Of a stretch of 64,000 bases of DNA, positions 42,636 through 51,142 are shown in pieces. The DNA comes from an uncultured Spirochaetales bacterium (GTDB lineage: Bacteria; UBP6; UBA1177): assembly GCA_902774115.1 (NCBI GenBank), contig CACYHH010000001.1, forward strand, positions 124,001-188,000, written 5' to 3'. A program made the translations under genes and the position numbers. The notes under the pieces are model-generated. The model saw only the letters and a program-made list of their open reading frames with translations, was not told the origin of the DNA and searched no databases. How positions within the stretch are numbered: the stretch's first letter is position 1; each line of letters opens with the position of its first letter.

Positions 42636-42652
42636 AACAAATTTCGAAAAAA

Positions 42653-42735
42653 ACTTTCCGAAAATCTGTTGCATCTCAAGGCGAGACTCGCGGAAATCAG
42701 GAAAAAGAGTCTTGAATTACAAAAAAAACTGCAAT
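42653..42735 (+). repeat. Second copy of the paralog C leader
   Basis: It matches 40511-40595, but here it runs directly into the 3' remnant of a Cys-rich paralog instead of into a promoter and gene start. Confidence 0.6.
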
Positions 42736-42918
42736 ACAGAAGAATGCTGTAACAGTTGCGATTTCCAATTTTATTCCGGAGATTTGGAGAGTGATGCTGC
42801 TTCCGCTGACGGTGATAAGGCAGACGGTGACGGTTCCGTTTCACCCGCAACCGATTCTGAATCTTCCGCTGAAAAAGAAGAAAGCAAATCCGACGGCTGT
42901 TCGATGCTTTTCATCTAA
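42727..42918 (+). pseudogene. 3' remnant of a third Cys-rich paralog
   Basis: The frame ending at 42918 encodes NCNTEECCNSCDFQFYSGD, an acidic linker and the tail EKEESKSDGCSMLFI. It corresponds to ESCEDGECCDTCDVF and the following residues of the 32209 protein. The signal peptide and most of the Cys-rich domain are missing, and the sequence upstream is the leader copy, so an internal deletion joined leader to 3' end. No start codon with a binding site serves this frame; an ATG at 42604 lies inside the Abi gene. Confidence 0.75.
42870..42918 (+). repeat. 49-bp tail repeat T4
   Basis: Tail repeat at the end of the pseudogene, with the same 15 codons plus stop as T1 to T3. Confidence 0.9.
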
Positions 42919-43048
42919 ACAGGATCAGCCTTCGCATAGAGGGTTTTTCTGCCTGCTCCTATCCGGATCAGGGTCCCGTCGTCAACAAGATTAGCAGAAA
43001 ATCAATCTTTTTCTCCCAAATTTAATGATGTTTTGTGAGAAATAGCAT

Positions 43049-43071
43049 GCTGTTCGATGCTGTTTATCTAA
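43049..43071 (+). repeat. 23-bp tail repeat scrap T5
   Basis: GCTGTTCGATGCTGTTTATC plus TAA is the very end of the tail repeat (CSMLFI and stop) with nothing of the gene before it. The 130 bp between T4 and T5 hold an 8-bp inverted repeat (TTTTCTGC at 42945-42952, GCAGAAAA at 42994-43001) and no gene. Confidence 0.7.
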
Positions 43072-43125
43072 AGTCCTGAATTTTTTTTAAGAATCAAAAA
43101 ATATCTAAGATTTTTGCAGTGAAAT

Positions 43126-44562
43126 TTACTTTGCGTCGGGGCGGTTTACTTTCTGGTGGTAATCTTCTGGTTTATACTGATATTCAAGGTTGAAGCAGGC
43201 GAAGCAGAAATCTTCGAATTTGTGGAGGATCTTGCCGAAATCGGCGATTTCGATGTGCTTCAGCGAATCGGCGCCTAAATATTCGCAGATTTCGTCGTGG
43301 CTTTTTACTGCCGCGATAAGTTCGTTTCTCGTCGGAGTGTCGATGCCGTAGTAGCAGCTTCCGATGACTTTCGGAGAACCGATCCTGATGTGGATCTCTT
43401 TTGCACCGGCGTTGCGGAGCATTCTTGTGATTTTGCGGAGAGTGGTTCCACGGACGATCGAATCGTCAACGAGAACTACTTTTTTGCCTTCGAAAAAGTC
43501 GGGAAGGGGATTGAATTTGTGGCGGACACCTTCGTCACGCTGTTTCTGGTCTGGTTTTGTAAAAGTACGACCGACATAGTGGTTTCTCAGAAGTCCCATA
43601 TCGAAAGAGAGTTTCGCGCTCTGGGCGTAACCCAAAGCGACGAAGTTCGACGAGTCCGGGACTGCCATAACGACAGTGTCGTCGCCGAATCCCATGTTTT
43701 TATCGTAATCTGCAAGCTGTGCGCCGATTTTTTTGCGGACATCGTAAACTTTTTCGCCGAAAACTTTTGTGTCAGGACGCGAGAAATAGATAAGTTCGAA
43801 TACGCAGTGCTGCGTTTTTCCGGCGTTGACTGCGACTGTCGTCATCGGTTTCCCTTTTTCGAGCCTGATGATCTCGCCGGGGCGCATTTCTCTGATCATT
43901 CTTGCTCCGACAATGCCGAATGCGCAGCTTTCAGACGCGAGAACAATGCCTTCTGACGGGATCTCGCCGTTTAAATCAGCTTCGTCGTCGAGAGTTCCGA
44001 TGACGTAAGGCCTGTATCCGTGCGGATCGCGGAATCCGAACATTTTGTCGCGGTAGATGAGTATCGACGAGAATGCGCCTTTGAGCTGTTTCTGCGCTTC
44101 GATTATCGAATCTTCGATCGAAAGTTTCTTGTGAAGAAGGTAGAAGGCGATGAGTCTGCCGATGAGCTCTCCGTCGTTGTCGCTTTTGAAGGTGAAGCCG
44201 TAGTCGTTTTCAAGCCATGTGCGGAGTTCGTAGTAGTTGATGATGTCGCCGTTGCTGCAGATCGCGAGATGCGGACCTTCCGGAAGCTCGATCACATGCG
44301 GCTGGCTGTTGGTTTCGTCGCTTTTCCCCGCAGTCGGGTAGCGGACGTGACCGATGGCGATGTTTCCGCTGTATTTCTTGAGTATCTCTTCCGTGAGAAC
44401 GTTCTTTACAAGACCCATTCCTTTGTAGCAGAAGATGTTTCCGCGCTCGTTTCTTGCTGCCAGACCGCAGCTTTCCTGACCTCTGTGCTGAATCGAAAAA
44501 AGGAGTTCGGCAACAAGGGTTTCACTGTCTGAAACATTGAAAATACCGGCTATTCCGCACAC
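43126..44562 (-). CDS. purF: Amidophosphoribosyltransferase
   Basis: The 478-residue enzyme makes 5-phosphoribosylamine, the first committed step of purine synthesis. The GTG start at 44562 puts Cys2 (MCGIAGIF) at the mature N-terminus as the glutaminase nucleophile. Other marks are IQHRGQES, GHVRYPTAG, SNGDI and the PRPP loop VVLVDDSIVRGTT. GGAGG lies 5 bp before the GTG; a longer reading adds four codons that overlap the binding site. Cys residues in GSCYYGI and CFACF are as in PurF with an Fe-S cluster. Confidence 0.95.
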   Translation of the reverse strand: MCGIAGIFNVSDSETLVAELLFSIQHRGQESCGLAARNERGNIFCYKGMGLVKNVLTEEILKKYSGNIAIGHVRYPTAGKSDETNSQPHVIELPEGPHLAICSNGDIINYYELRTWLENDYGFTFKSDNDGELIGRLIAFYLLHKKLSIEDSIIEAQKQLKGAFSSILIYRDKMFGFRDPHGYRPYVIGTLDDEADLNGEIPSEGIVLASESCAFGIVGARMIREMRPGEIIRLEKGKPMTTVAVNAGKTQHCVFELIYFSRPDTKVFGEKVYDVRKKIGAQLADYDKNMGFGDDTVVMAVPDSSNFVALGYAQSAKLSFDMGLLRNHYVGRTFTKPDQKQRDEGVRHKFNPLPDFFEGKKVVLVDDSIVRGTTLRKITRMLRNAGAKEIHIRIGSPKVIGSCYYGIDTPTRNELIAAVKSHDEICEYLGADSLKHIEIADFGKILHKFEDFCFACFNLEYQYKPEDYHQKVNRPDAK

Positions 44563-44646
44563 GTTAACCTCCAAAAAAAGAAAAAACGCGCGACTCTACA
44601 TTTAAAAATTTTTTTTTGCAAGATGCGGGAACAATAAAATGAATTT

Positions 44647-44675
44647 TTGTTTTTTCCGGTGTTTTAAGTTATAAT
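44647..44675 (+). promoter_or_regulatory. Sigma-70 promoter of the amidohydrolase lipoprotein
   Basis: TTGTTT (44647-44652) and a perfect TATAAT (44670-44675) are spaced by 17 bp, 48 bp before the ATG at 44724. Confidence 0.6.
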
Positions 44676-44723
44676 ATTCAGTTTTGATGTGTTACTTTTT
44701 ATTTATTTTATACGGAGGTTTCA

Positions 44724-47700
44724 ATGAAAAAATTCATGTCGGCAGCACTCGTTCTGATGCTGCTTTTGTTTGTCGCGTGCAGCGGTGGAGGAAAATCGGA
44801 AATAGATGAAGATCAGATTGATGACGGAGACACTGATACGGAAAAACCCGAAGGTGACGACGATGACTGCGACACTGTTCCCGATTGTGACGGTGACGAC
44901 TGCGGTGATACGGATCCTGATGATGTCGATACTGAACCTGACACGGAACCCGATACCGAGCCTGACACTGATCCTGAAGAGCCGGTGGTTGACGCCGAAG
45001 ATGTGCCCGAAACTGTAAGCTGCAACGAACTTCCGGCACTTTCGAGCGGAGTATGCGAAGTCAAAAAGGGAAACGGTGCGAAACTTATAAAAGGTAACAT
45101 TCTTTCAGGAAACAAAACCTATATCGGCGGTGAAGTGCTGATAGGTGAAGACGGTTTCATTGCTTGTGCAGGCTGTGACTGCTCGGCTGATGCGACCGGT
45201 GCAACTGAAATCAACTGCCCGGGTGCGACTGTAACCCCCGCTTTGATAAACGGTCATGATCATCTCGGCTATGTCAACAACAAGCCAAGCGACTGGGGAG
45301 CTGAGAGATTCGATCACAGACACGAGTGGAGAAAGGGCAAGAACGGTCACACAAACCTTCAGAAAAACATTAACAGTGGCGCTTCGGCCGTGCAGAAACA
45401 GTGGGCCGAGCTGCGTCAGCTCATGTCCGGAACTCTCGCTATCGCGGGAAGCGGCGGAGCGAACGGATTCCTTAGAAATATCGACCAGAATTTTGTAAAT
45501 ACCCAAGGCTTGGGCGGAATAAACGTCCACTATCAGACTTTCCCGCTCGGTGATTCAAGCGGAAACATGGTAGAAAGCGGCTGCAGTGATTACAAAATAG
45601 ATACTGCGAGCGTTCTGCAGAACGACTGCTATCTTCCGCACGTTTCGGAAGGCATCAACAAGGCTGCGAGAAACGAGATGCTCTGTCTTACAGGCAGACA
45701 GGACGGAGGAATCGACCTCGCTAAAGAAAATTCGGCGTTCGTCCACTCGGTCGGAATTATCGCAAGTGACGGTGAAGAACTCGCAAACAGCAAAACCGCG
45801 ATAATATGGTCTGCAAGAACGAATGTTTCACTTTATGGTAACACAGCTCCTGTCACGATGCTCAAAAATCAGGGCGTTCTCATAGGTCTCGGCACCGACT
45901 GGCTCTCAAGCGGCTCGATGCACATTCTCCGCGAACTTGCATGTGTCGATTATCTCAACAAAAACCACTTTGGAAAGAGTTTTTCTGACTATGAAATCTG
46001 GAAACTGGCGACAGTCAACAACGCTGCAGCACTCAGAATTCTCGATGTTACCGGCGCTATCAGACCCGGACTTGTCGGCGATATCGTAATTTTTGATGCC
46101 AAAGGTGCTGCAAATCCTTACAGAGCCGTCATCGAAGGACACGAAAAGAAAGTCGCGCTTGTTCTCAGAGGCGGAATAGTTTTCTACGGCGATGAAAATG
46201 TCGTAACAGCGCTTGATTCAGCAAACGAATGCGAGAAACTTTCTGTCTGCGATGTCAATAAGAAAGTGTGCGTAAAGGAAACCGGCAAAACTTTTGCTGA
46301 ACTTCAGAGTGCAAACAGCGACCAGTACAAACTTTTCTACTGCGGAACACCTGATGACGAGCCGACATGCGTTCCTAAGCGTACGAGAAGCCAGGATGAG
46401 TCGAATCCATACTCAGGTCCGACCAACGACGATACTGACGGCGACGGAATTGAGGATGAAGACGACAACTGCCCCGATATTTTCAACCCGATCAGACCGG
46501 TCGACGGCGGCAAACAGGCTGATTCTGACGGTGACGGAGTAGGTGATGCGTGCGATCCGTGCCCGCTTGCAAAAAATACTGACGACTGCAGTGTAGTAAA
46601 TCCATCGGACAAAGACGGCGACGGCATTATAAACGCGCTCGACAACTGTCCGTTCGACAAAAATCCGGAACAGACCGATTCTGACGGAAACGGAATCGGT
46701 GATGCGTGCGATGTGACGGCTGTCACGATTTATGAAATCAAGCAGAAAACCGTTGCTGAAGGTGCTCTGGTAAAGGTCGAGGGAATCGTCACGGCATTCA
46801 AGAGCAAAAATTTCTTCATGCAGGTCGATCCTGACGACCACGACAGTGCTTTGAAAGAGAAATTCAGCGGAATTTATGTCTATAAATCGCCTGCCGATGT
46901 CAATGTAGGAGATAAAGTCCGTGTCAGCGGAAAGGTTATGGTTTACTATGACCAGCTCCAGATCGCAAATGTCGAAAGTGTCGAAGTAATCAAGGCGAAT
47001 AAAGGTGTTCCAGATTTCGTAACGGTCGATCCGGCGAAAGTCAAAGACGGCGGAGAACTGAAAGATGCATACAACGGCGTTCTTGTCAAAGTCGAAGATG
47101 TCAATGTCACCGAAGCGGCCGATTCTTACCACGTTTTCGGTGTTGCAAACGGACTCAAAGTCGATGACGACTTCTATTCATTTGAAGATCCTGAGGTCGG
47201 AACACATTTTGATTTGATCAGCGGTGTTCTGGCCTACACTTTCAACCATTCAAAGATTCTTCCGAGATTTGCCGAAGATTACGTCATCGACAACTGCTCA
47301 GCATCGACATGCGACGAATCGTGGTCCGAGTGTGAGCCTGTGACTGGCGAATGTCTTCCGAAAGATGGTTTCTGCGCAACAAAAGCCGAGTGTCCTGCAG
47401 TTGACAAAATCTGCGACACCGAGCAGCATCTCTGTGTTGACGGCGATCCGTGCGAAGGAGTCGTATGTGATGACAGTTATCAGGAATGTTCAGGAGTTAC
47501 CGGCACATGCGTCGCTCAGGAAGGAAAGTGCATGACAAATGCAGACTGCGCTTCTATGCATGAGTGCAATACAACGACTCACGAATGTTCGGCAGATGCC
47601 ACGATCATCACGAACGGCGGATTCGAAACAGGAGATCTTACCGGCTGGAAAGGTGACAAAACAAACATTGCAAATGCTAACGCGGAGGTCGTAACCGGCA

Positions 47701-48053
47701 ATGCAAGAACAGGAAACTACTCTGTTCAGCTTAAGAGTATAGCGAGCGGCAACAAACGTTTTACAACTCAGTCTATAGCTCTTACTGCAGGAACCTACAG
47801 CTGCGAAGCTTATGCGAAAGGGACTACGGCAAGCGCCGGTTTCAGAGTCTACTCGACAAATGTAGAAGGCAATCAGGAGGGTTACTACCCGAAATCAAAC
47901 TTCTGGGGCGATATCAATTCAACCAGTTGGACCAAACTCACTCTGACATTCAAACTGACAGCAGATGACAACGATGTCCAGATCATTCTTTTTGATGCAA
48001 GCGGCGACGCTCTTCTTACTTATTTCGACGACGTTTCCTGCACGAAAGATTAG
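44724..48053 (+). CDS. Mosaic lipoprotein: amidohydrolase, TSP3 repeats, OB-like, Cys-rich and CBM-like domains
   Basis: The 1109-residue lipoprotein has Cys19 in LLFVAC and an Asp-rich linker to about 95. Residues 105-500 are an amidohydrolase of the imidazolonepropionase/cytosine deaminase type, with apparent ligands GHDH (HxH), LPHVSEG, FVHSVG and GLGTDW, so it looks active. Residues 555-660 are thrombospondin type 3 calcium-binding repeats (DTDGDGIEDEDDNCPD, DSDGDGVGDACDPC). Then come an OB-like domain (VEGIVTAFKSKNFFMQV), EGF-like Cys repeats, and a C-terminal carbohydrate-binding-like beta domain (NGGFETGDLTGWKGD). An outer-surface enzyme is the likely role; the substrate is unknown. 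GGAGG precedes the ATG. Confidence 0.82.
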   Translation: MKKFMSAALVLMLLLFVACSGGGKSEIDEDQIDDGDTDTEKPEGDDDDCDTVPDCDGDDCGDTDPDDVDTEPDTEPDTEPDTDPEEPVVDAEDVPETVSCNELPALSSGVCEVKKGNGAKLIKGNILSGNKTYIGGEVLIGEDGFIACAGCDCSADATGATEINCPGATVTPALINGHDHLGYVNNKPSDWGAERFDHRHEWRKGKNGHTNLQKNINSGASAVQKQWAELRQLMSGTLAIAGSGGANGFLRNIDQNFVNTQGLGGINVHYQTFPLGDSSGNMVESGCSDYKIDTASVLQNDCYLPHVSEGINKAARNEMLCLTGRQDGGIDLAKENSAFVHSVGIIASDGEELANSKTAIIWSARTNVSLYGNTAPVTMLKNQGVLIGLGTDWLSSGSMHILRELACVDYLNKNHFGKSFSDYEIWKLATVNNAAALRILDVTGAIRPGLVGDIVIFDAKGAANPYRAVIEGHEKKVALVLRGGIVFYGDENVVTALDSANECEKLSVCDVNKKVCVKETGKTFAELQSANSDQYKLFYCGTPDDEPTCVPKRTRSQDESNPYSGPTNDDTDGDGIEDEDDNCPDIFNPIRPVDGGKQADSDGDGVGDACDPCPLAKNTDDCSVVNPSDKDGDGIINALDNCPFDKNPEQTDSDGNGIGDACDVTAVTIYEIKQKTVAEGALVKVEGIVTAFKSKNFFMQVDPDDHDSALKEKFSGIYVYKSPADVNVGDKVRVSGKVMVYYDQLQIANVESVEVIKANKGVPDFVTVDPAKVKDGGELKDAYNGVLVKVEDVNVTEAADSYHVFGVANGLKVDDDFYSFEDPEVGTHFDLISGVLAYTFNHSKILPRFAEDYVIDNCSASTCDESWSECEPVTGECLPKDGFCATKAECPAVDKICDTEQHLCVDGDPCEGVVCDDSYQECSGVTGTCVAQEGKCMTNADCASMHECNTTTHECSADATIITNGGFETGDLTGWKGDKTNIANANAEVVTGNARTGNYSVQLKSIASGNKRFTTQSIALTAGTYSCEAYAKGTTASAGFRVYSTNVEGNQEGYYPKSNFWGDINSTSWTKLTLTFKLTADDNDVQIILFDASGDALLTYFDDVSCTKD

Positions 48054-48126
48054 TTTGTAAACATTTTTTCCAAAGCAAATCCAGACAAAAATCCATTTTT
48101 AAAACTTTTTTAATCTGAGTAGCTAT

Positions 48127-48143
48127 TGTAAAAATTTTTTACA
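48127..48143. promoter_or_regulatory. AT-rich perfect inverted repeat upstream of hisC
   Basis: TGTAAAAA and TTTTTACA surround a single T. It could be an activator site 41 bp upstream of the possible sigma-54 promoter, or part of a weak terminator of the preceding gene. Confidence 0.45.
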
Positions 48144-48183
48144 TTGTTTTTGATGAAAAAATCAATTAAATCAAACACTTGTG

Positions 48184-48201
48184 TTGGCATATTTTTTGCT
48201 T
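48184..48201 (+). promoter_or_regulatory. Possible sigma-54 promoter of hisC
   Basis: TTGGCATATTTTTTGCTT has GG at 48186-48187 and GC at 48198-48199, the 12-bp spacing and flanking bases of a -24/-12 promoter (TGGCAN7TTGCW pattern). The start point would be about 48211, 31 bp before the ATG. Confidence 0.5.
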
Positions 48202-48241
48202 GCTTTGGCCGATTTTTTGTTTTTTAACTTAGGGAAAAAAG

Positions 48242-49372
48242 ATGAAAGGAACTGCTTGTTACAGTAAGACTGAAAGAAATTTTGCTTCCGATTTTATAGA
48301 AAATTTAGAGCCTTATTCGCCGATTTCAAGCCGCGACAAAATCGTTTCCGGGCTTGCGAACTGCGATCTTCCGCCGCTCAAGCTCGACTGGAATGAATCG
48401 ACTTTGCCGCCCTCGGTTGCAGTTAAAAATGCGATAATAAACGCTCTTGCCTGCAACGACAATCTGCTCAACTGGTATCCCGAGCTTTCGAGCAAGGAGC
48501 TCCGCCGCAAACTCGCAGCCTATTCAGGGCGTGCAATGGAAGAGATCCTTGTCACGAACGGAAGCGACGATGCGCTTGACCTCATATGCAAAGTTTTCCT
48601 TGATCCGAAAGACGAAGTAGTCGTTCCTTATCCGACATACACCCACTTCCTGACCTATATCCATACACGCGGCGCAGTCGTAAAAAAGGTCGAAACTCCC
48701 GATCCTTTCAAGCCGGACATCGCTTCAGTCCTTGAAAATGTAACACCCGCAACAAAAATGATTTATATCGTAAACCCGAACAATCCGACAGGTGTTCTGC
48801 TTTCAAAACAGCAGATCGCTACTCTCTGCTCGATTGCGAGTCACTGTGTCGTTATCGTTGACGAGGCTTACTACGAATTCGCGGGCGAAACGGTTCTCGA
48901 TCTCATTGACACTTATCCGAATCTGATTGTTACGAGAACTTTCTCGAAAGCATGGGCTCTTGCAGGACTTAGAGTAGGGTACCTTCTCACGAACCTTTCG
49001 CTTATCGCGCAGCTTTCGAAGGTCCTCAACCCGAAAAGCGTAAGCGTTCTTGCACAGATCGCGGCGACTGCGGCACTTGACGACAAGCAGTATATGGAAA
49101 AATACGTAACCGACGTCAGAAACAGCAAGATCGCGATGCTTGATTTCTTCCGCAAACGCGGTCTTACCGCTTTCGACAGCAAGGCGAACTACATCATGGT
49201 TCAGCATCCGCGCCTTCCGAAACTCCTTGAAGAAATGGAAAAAGAAAACATTTTTGTCCGCGACAGAAGCTCCTTCAAAATGCTTCCGGGTTTCTTCAGA
49301 GTAACTTTGGGCGACCATCTCCAGACCGAAGACTTCCTTGCCAGAATGGATAAAGTCCTCGACAGAGTATAG
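48242..49372 (+). CDS. hisC: Histidinol-phosphate aminotransferase-like PLP enzyme
   Basis: The 376-residue fold-type I aminotransferase has LDWNESTLPPS at the N-terminus, NGSDDALDLI, NPNNPTG, DEAYYEF, and the PLP lysine in TRTFSKAWALAGLRVGY. This is the HisC pattern, converting histidinol phosphate and 2-oxoglutarate to imidazole-acetol phosphate and glutamate. Aromatic amino acids are an alternative substrate, since no other his gene is nearby. AGGG lies about 8 bp before the ATG. Confidence 0.85.
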   Translation: MKGTACYSKTERNFASDFIENLEPYSPISSRDKIVSGLANCDLPPLKLDWNESTLPPSVAVKNAIINALACNDNLLNWYPELSSKELRRKLAAYSGRAMEEILVTNGSDDALDLICKVFLDPKDEVVVPYPTYTHFLTYIHTRGAVVKKVETPDPFKPDIASVLENVTPATKMIYIVNPNNPTGVLLSKQQIATLCSIASHCVVIVDEAYYEFAGETVLDLIDTYPNLIVTRTFSKAWALAGLRVGYLLTNLSLIAQLSKVLNPKSVSVLAQIAATAALDDKQYMEKYVTDVRNSKIAMLDFFRKRGLTAFDSKANYIMVQHPRLPKLLEEMEKENIFVRDRSSFKMLPGFFRVTLGDHLQTEDFLARMDKVLDRV

Positions 49373-49488
49373 GACATTTCTGAAACTAAAAATCACGGCC
49401 ATCTGACAATTTATCAATAAATTTATAAAAATATTTGTATATTATAGATACTTGAGTAATATTCCGCGTCTGATTGTGAAGGTGAATC

Positions 49489-50718
49489 ATGGCTTCGGGA
49501 ATTTTTAACAAGAATCTGCTTCTTATAGTTTCGGGCGGTATTGCGGCCTATAAATCGGTTTATCTTCTGCGCGAACTCACAAAGCTTGGCGCTTCGATCC
49601 AGGTCGTAGGGACTGCTAACTCGCTGAATTTTATAGGAAAATCTACTTGGGAGGCACTTTCCGGCAAGACTCCGCTCTTCGATTCTTTCGAAACTTTCGA
49701 TTCTTCAAAAATCACCCACATCACGCTTGCTCAGGATGTTGATGCAGTCATAGTTGCTCCCGCTACGGCGAATATTATCGCAAAGGCTGCCTGCGGAATA
49801 GCCGACGATCTTGCTTCGACAATTCTTTCGGCGGCGACGGCTCCGGTTCTTTTCGCTCCGGCGATGAATACGGCAATGTTCGAGAATCCTGCGAATCTTG
49901 AAAATATTGAGCGGCTGAAAAAGCGCGCAAATGTTTATTTCGCAGATCCTGAAAGCGGCTGCCTTGCCTGCGGAACGAGCGGAAAAGGGAGAATGGCCGA
50001 GCCTGAAGAGATAATTTTCAAACTTGAAGAGATTTTCTATCCCGTAAAACACAGCGGCGTCAAGTGGCTTGTCACCGGCGGCGCGACGCGGGAATACCTT
50101 GATCCTGTGCGTTTCGTGACGAACGGTTCTTCGGGCAAAACCGGTTTCGCTGTTTCGGAAGCGGCTTTGAAATCGGGCGGAGACGTAACTTTTGTTGCTG
50201 TCAATGCGGAGCCGAAGTTCAATCCCGGATATTCAGTGATAAAGACTGTGACTGCGGCTGAAACTGCCGAAGTTGTAGAAAAAAACGTCAAAGATGCCGA
50301 TATTTTTGTTATGAGCGCCGCGATTGCCGACTATTCGCCGGAAAAGAGCGCGCAGAAGATCAAAAAGGGCGAAAATTTTGTAACTGCTGAATTTTTCATG
50401 ACAAAAGACATTCTTGCGGAATCGGTCAACTGGACAAAACCGGGTGCTGTAAGAATCGGTTTTGCCGCTGAAACCGAGAATCTTGAAGAAAACGCGCGGA
50501 AAAAACTTGTGAAGAAAAATCTCGATTTCGTAGTGGCAAATCAGGTTTCTTCAGAATTTAATCCTTTCGGAGCAGACACAAACACGGTAAAAATCGTTTT
50601 TGCAGACCGTGTTGAAGAGTTTAAAAATATAGAAAAATCGCAACTCGCTGATATTATTGTTAAAAATGCCTTAAATCTGTGTGGGGTGAAGTGCAATGGC
50701 AGAAAAAACGAACGATAA
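49489..50718 (+). CDS. coaBC: Bifunctional phosphopantothenoylcysteine decarboxylase/synthetase
   Basis: The 409-residue enzyme has a flavoprotein CoaC half (SGGIAAYKSVYLLREL, ATANIIAKAACGIADDL, APAMNTAMFENP) and a CoaB half from about 185 (VTGGATREYLDPVRFVTN, SSGKTGFAVSEAALKSGG, AAIADYSP). It makes 4'-phosphopantetheine for coenzyme A. It opens a dense operon that also holds coaD, another coenzyme A step. The regulator gene overlaps its 3' end by 23 bp. Confidence 0.95.
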   Translation: MASGIFNKNLLLIVSGGIAAYKSVYLLRELTKLGASIQVVGTANSLNFIGKSTWEALSGKTPLFDSFETFDSSKITHITLAQDVDAVIVAPATANIIAKAACGIADDLASTILSAATAPVLFAPAMNTAMFENPANLENIERLKKRANVYFADPESGCLACGTSGKGRMAEPEEIIFKLEEIFYPVKHSGVKWLVTGGATREYLDPVRFVTNGSSGKTGFAVSEAALKSGGDVTFVAVNAEPKFNPGYSVIKTVTAAETAEVVEKNVKDADIFVMSAAIADYSPEKSAQKIKKGENFVTAEFFMTKDILAESVNWTKPGAVRIGFAAETENLEENARKKLVKKNLDFVVANQVSSEFNPFGADTNTVKIVFADRVEEFKNIEKSQLADIIVKNALNLCGVKCNGRKNER

Positions 50719-51142
50719 AAACCTGACTTCGACTCAGGAAGATTACCTCGAGGCGATTCTTGAGCTTACCGAAAAAAGGGTCGTTGCAAGAAATATGGAG
50801 CTTTCGAGCAAACTGGGTGTCCGCCGTGCGACAGTCACGAGAGCGCTCAAACTTCTGACGCAGAAAGGGCTTGTCAACCACGAAATGAACGGATACGTCA
50901 CTCTGACAGACGAGGGGAAGGCTATTGCTCAGGATATTCTCGCAAGACACGAGCTTTTCAGGCATTTTTTCAGAGACATCCTCAATCTTGAAGAGGAAGA
51001 AGCTGACGAAATCGCGTGCAAGATTGAGCATACGGTTTCCGGAAACGCGTTGAAAAAATTCAGACTTTTTATAAAACGCGCCGATGAATGCGAAGGCAAG
51101 TGCCCGAATTCATTGAAGTTGAAGAAGGAAGAGGAAGAGTAA
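50696..51142 (+). CDS. DtxR/MntR-family metal-dependent transcriptional regulator
   Basis: The 148-residue protein has the DtxR winged helix (TSTQEDYLEAILELTEK, then LSSKLGVRRATVTRALKLLT, GLVNHEMNGYVTLTDEGKAIA) and the dimer/metal domain with ARHELFRHFFRDIL, EADEIACKIEH and ECEGKC, containing Cys, His and Glu ligands. There is no SH3 domain, as in MntR. It would repress metal transport genes, none of which is in the window. The start is inside coaBC and its stop TAATG overlaps the next start. Confidence 0.88.
   Translation: MAEKTNDKNLTSTQEDYLEAILELTEKRVVARNMELSSKLGVRRATVTRALKLLTQKGLVNHEMNGYVTLTDEGKAIAQDILARHELFRHFFRDILNLEEEEADEIACKIEHTVSGNALKKFRLFIKRADECEGKCPNSLKLKKEEEE

Noticed and set aside
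42604-42918. A 104-residue gene starting at 42604
   Set aside because: Its start and first 10 codons lie inside the Abi gene in another frame and the middle is a leader copy; only the part from 42727 is homologous to the Cys-rich proteins.
32099-43071. Insertion sequence or integrative element explaining the tail repeats
   Set aside because: No transposase, integrase, recombinase or terminal inverted repeats were found between or beside the repeats.
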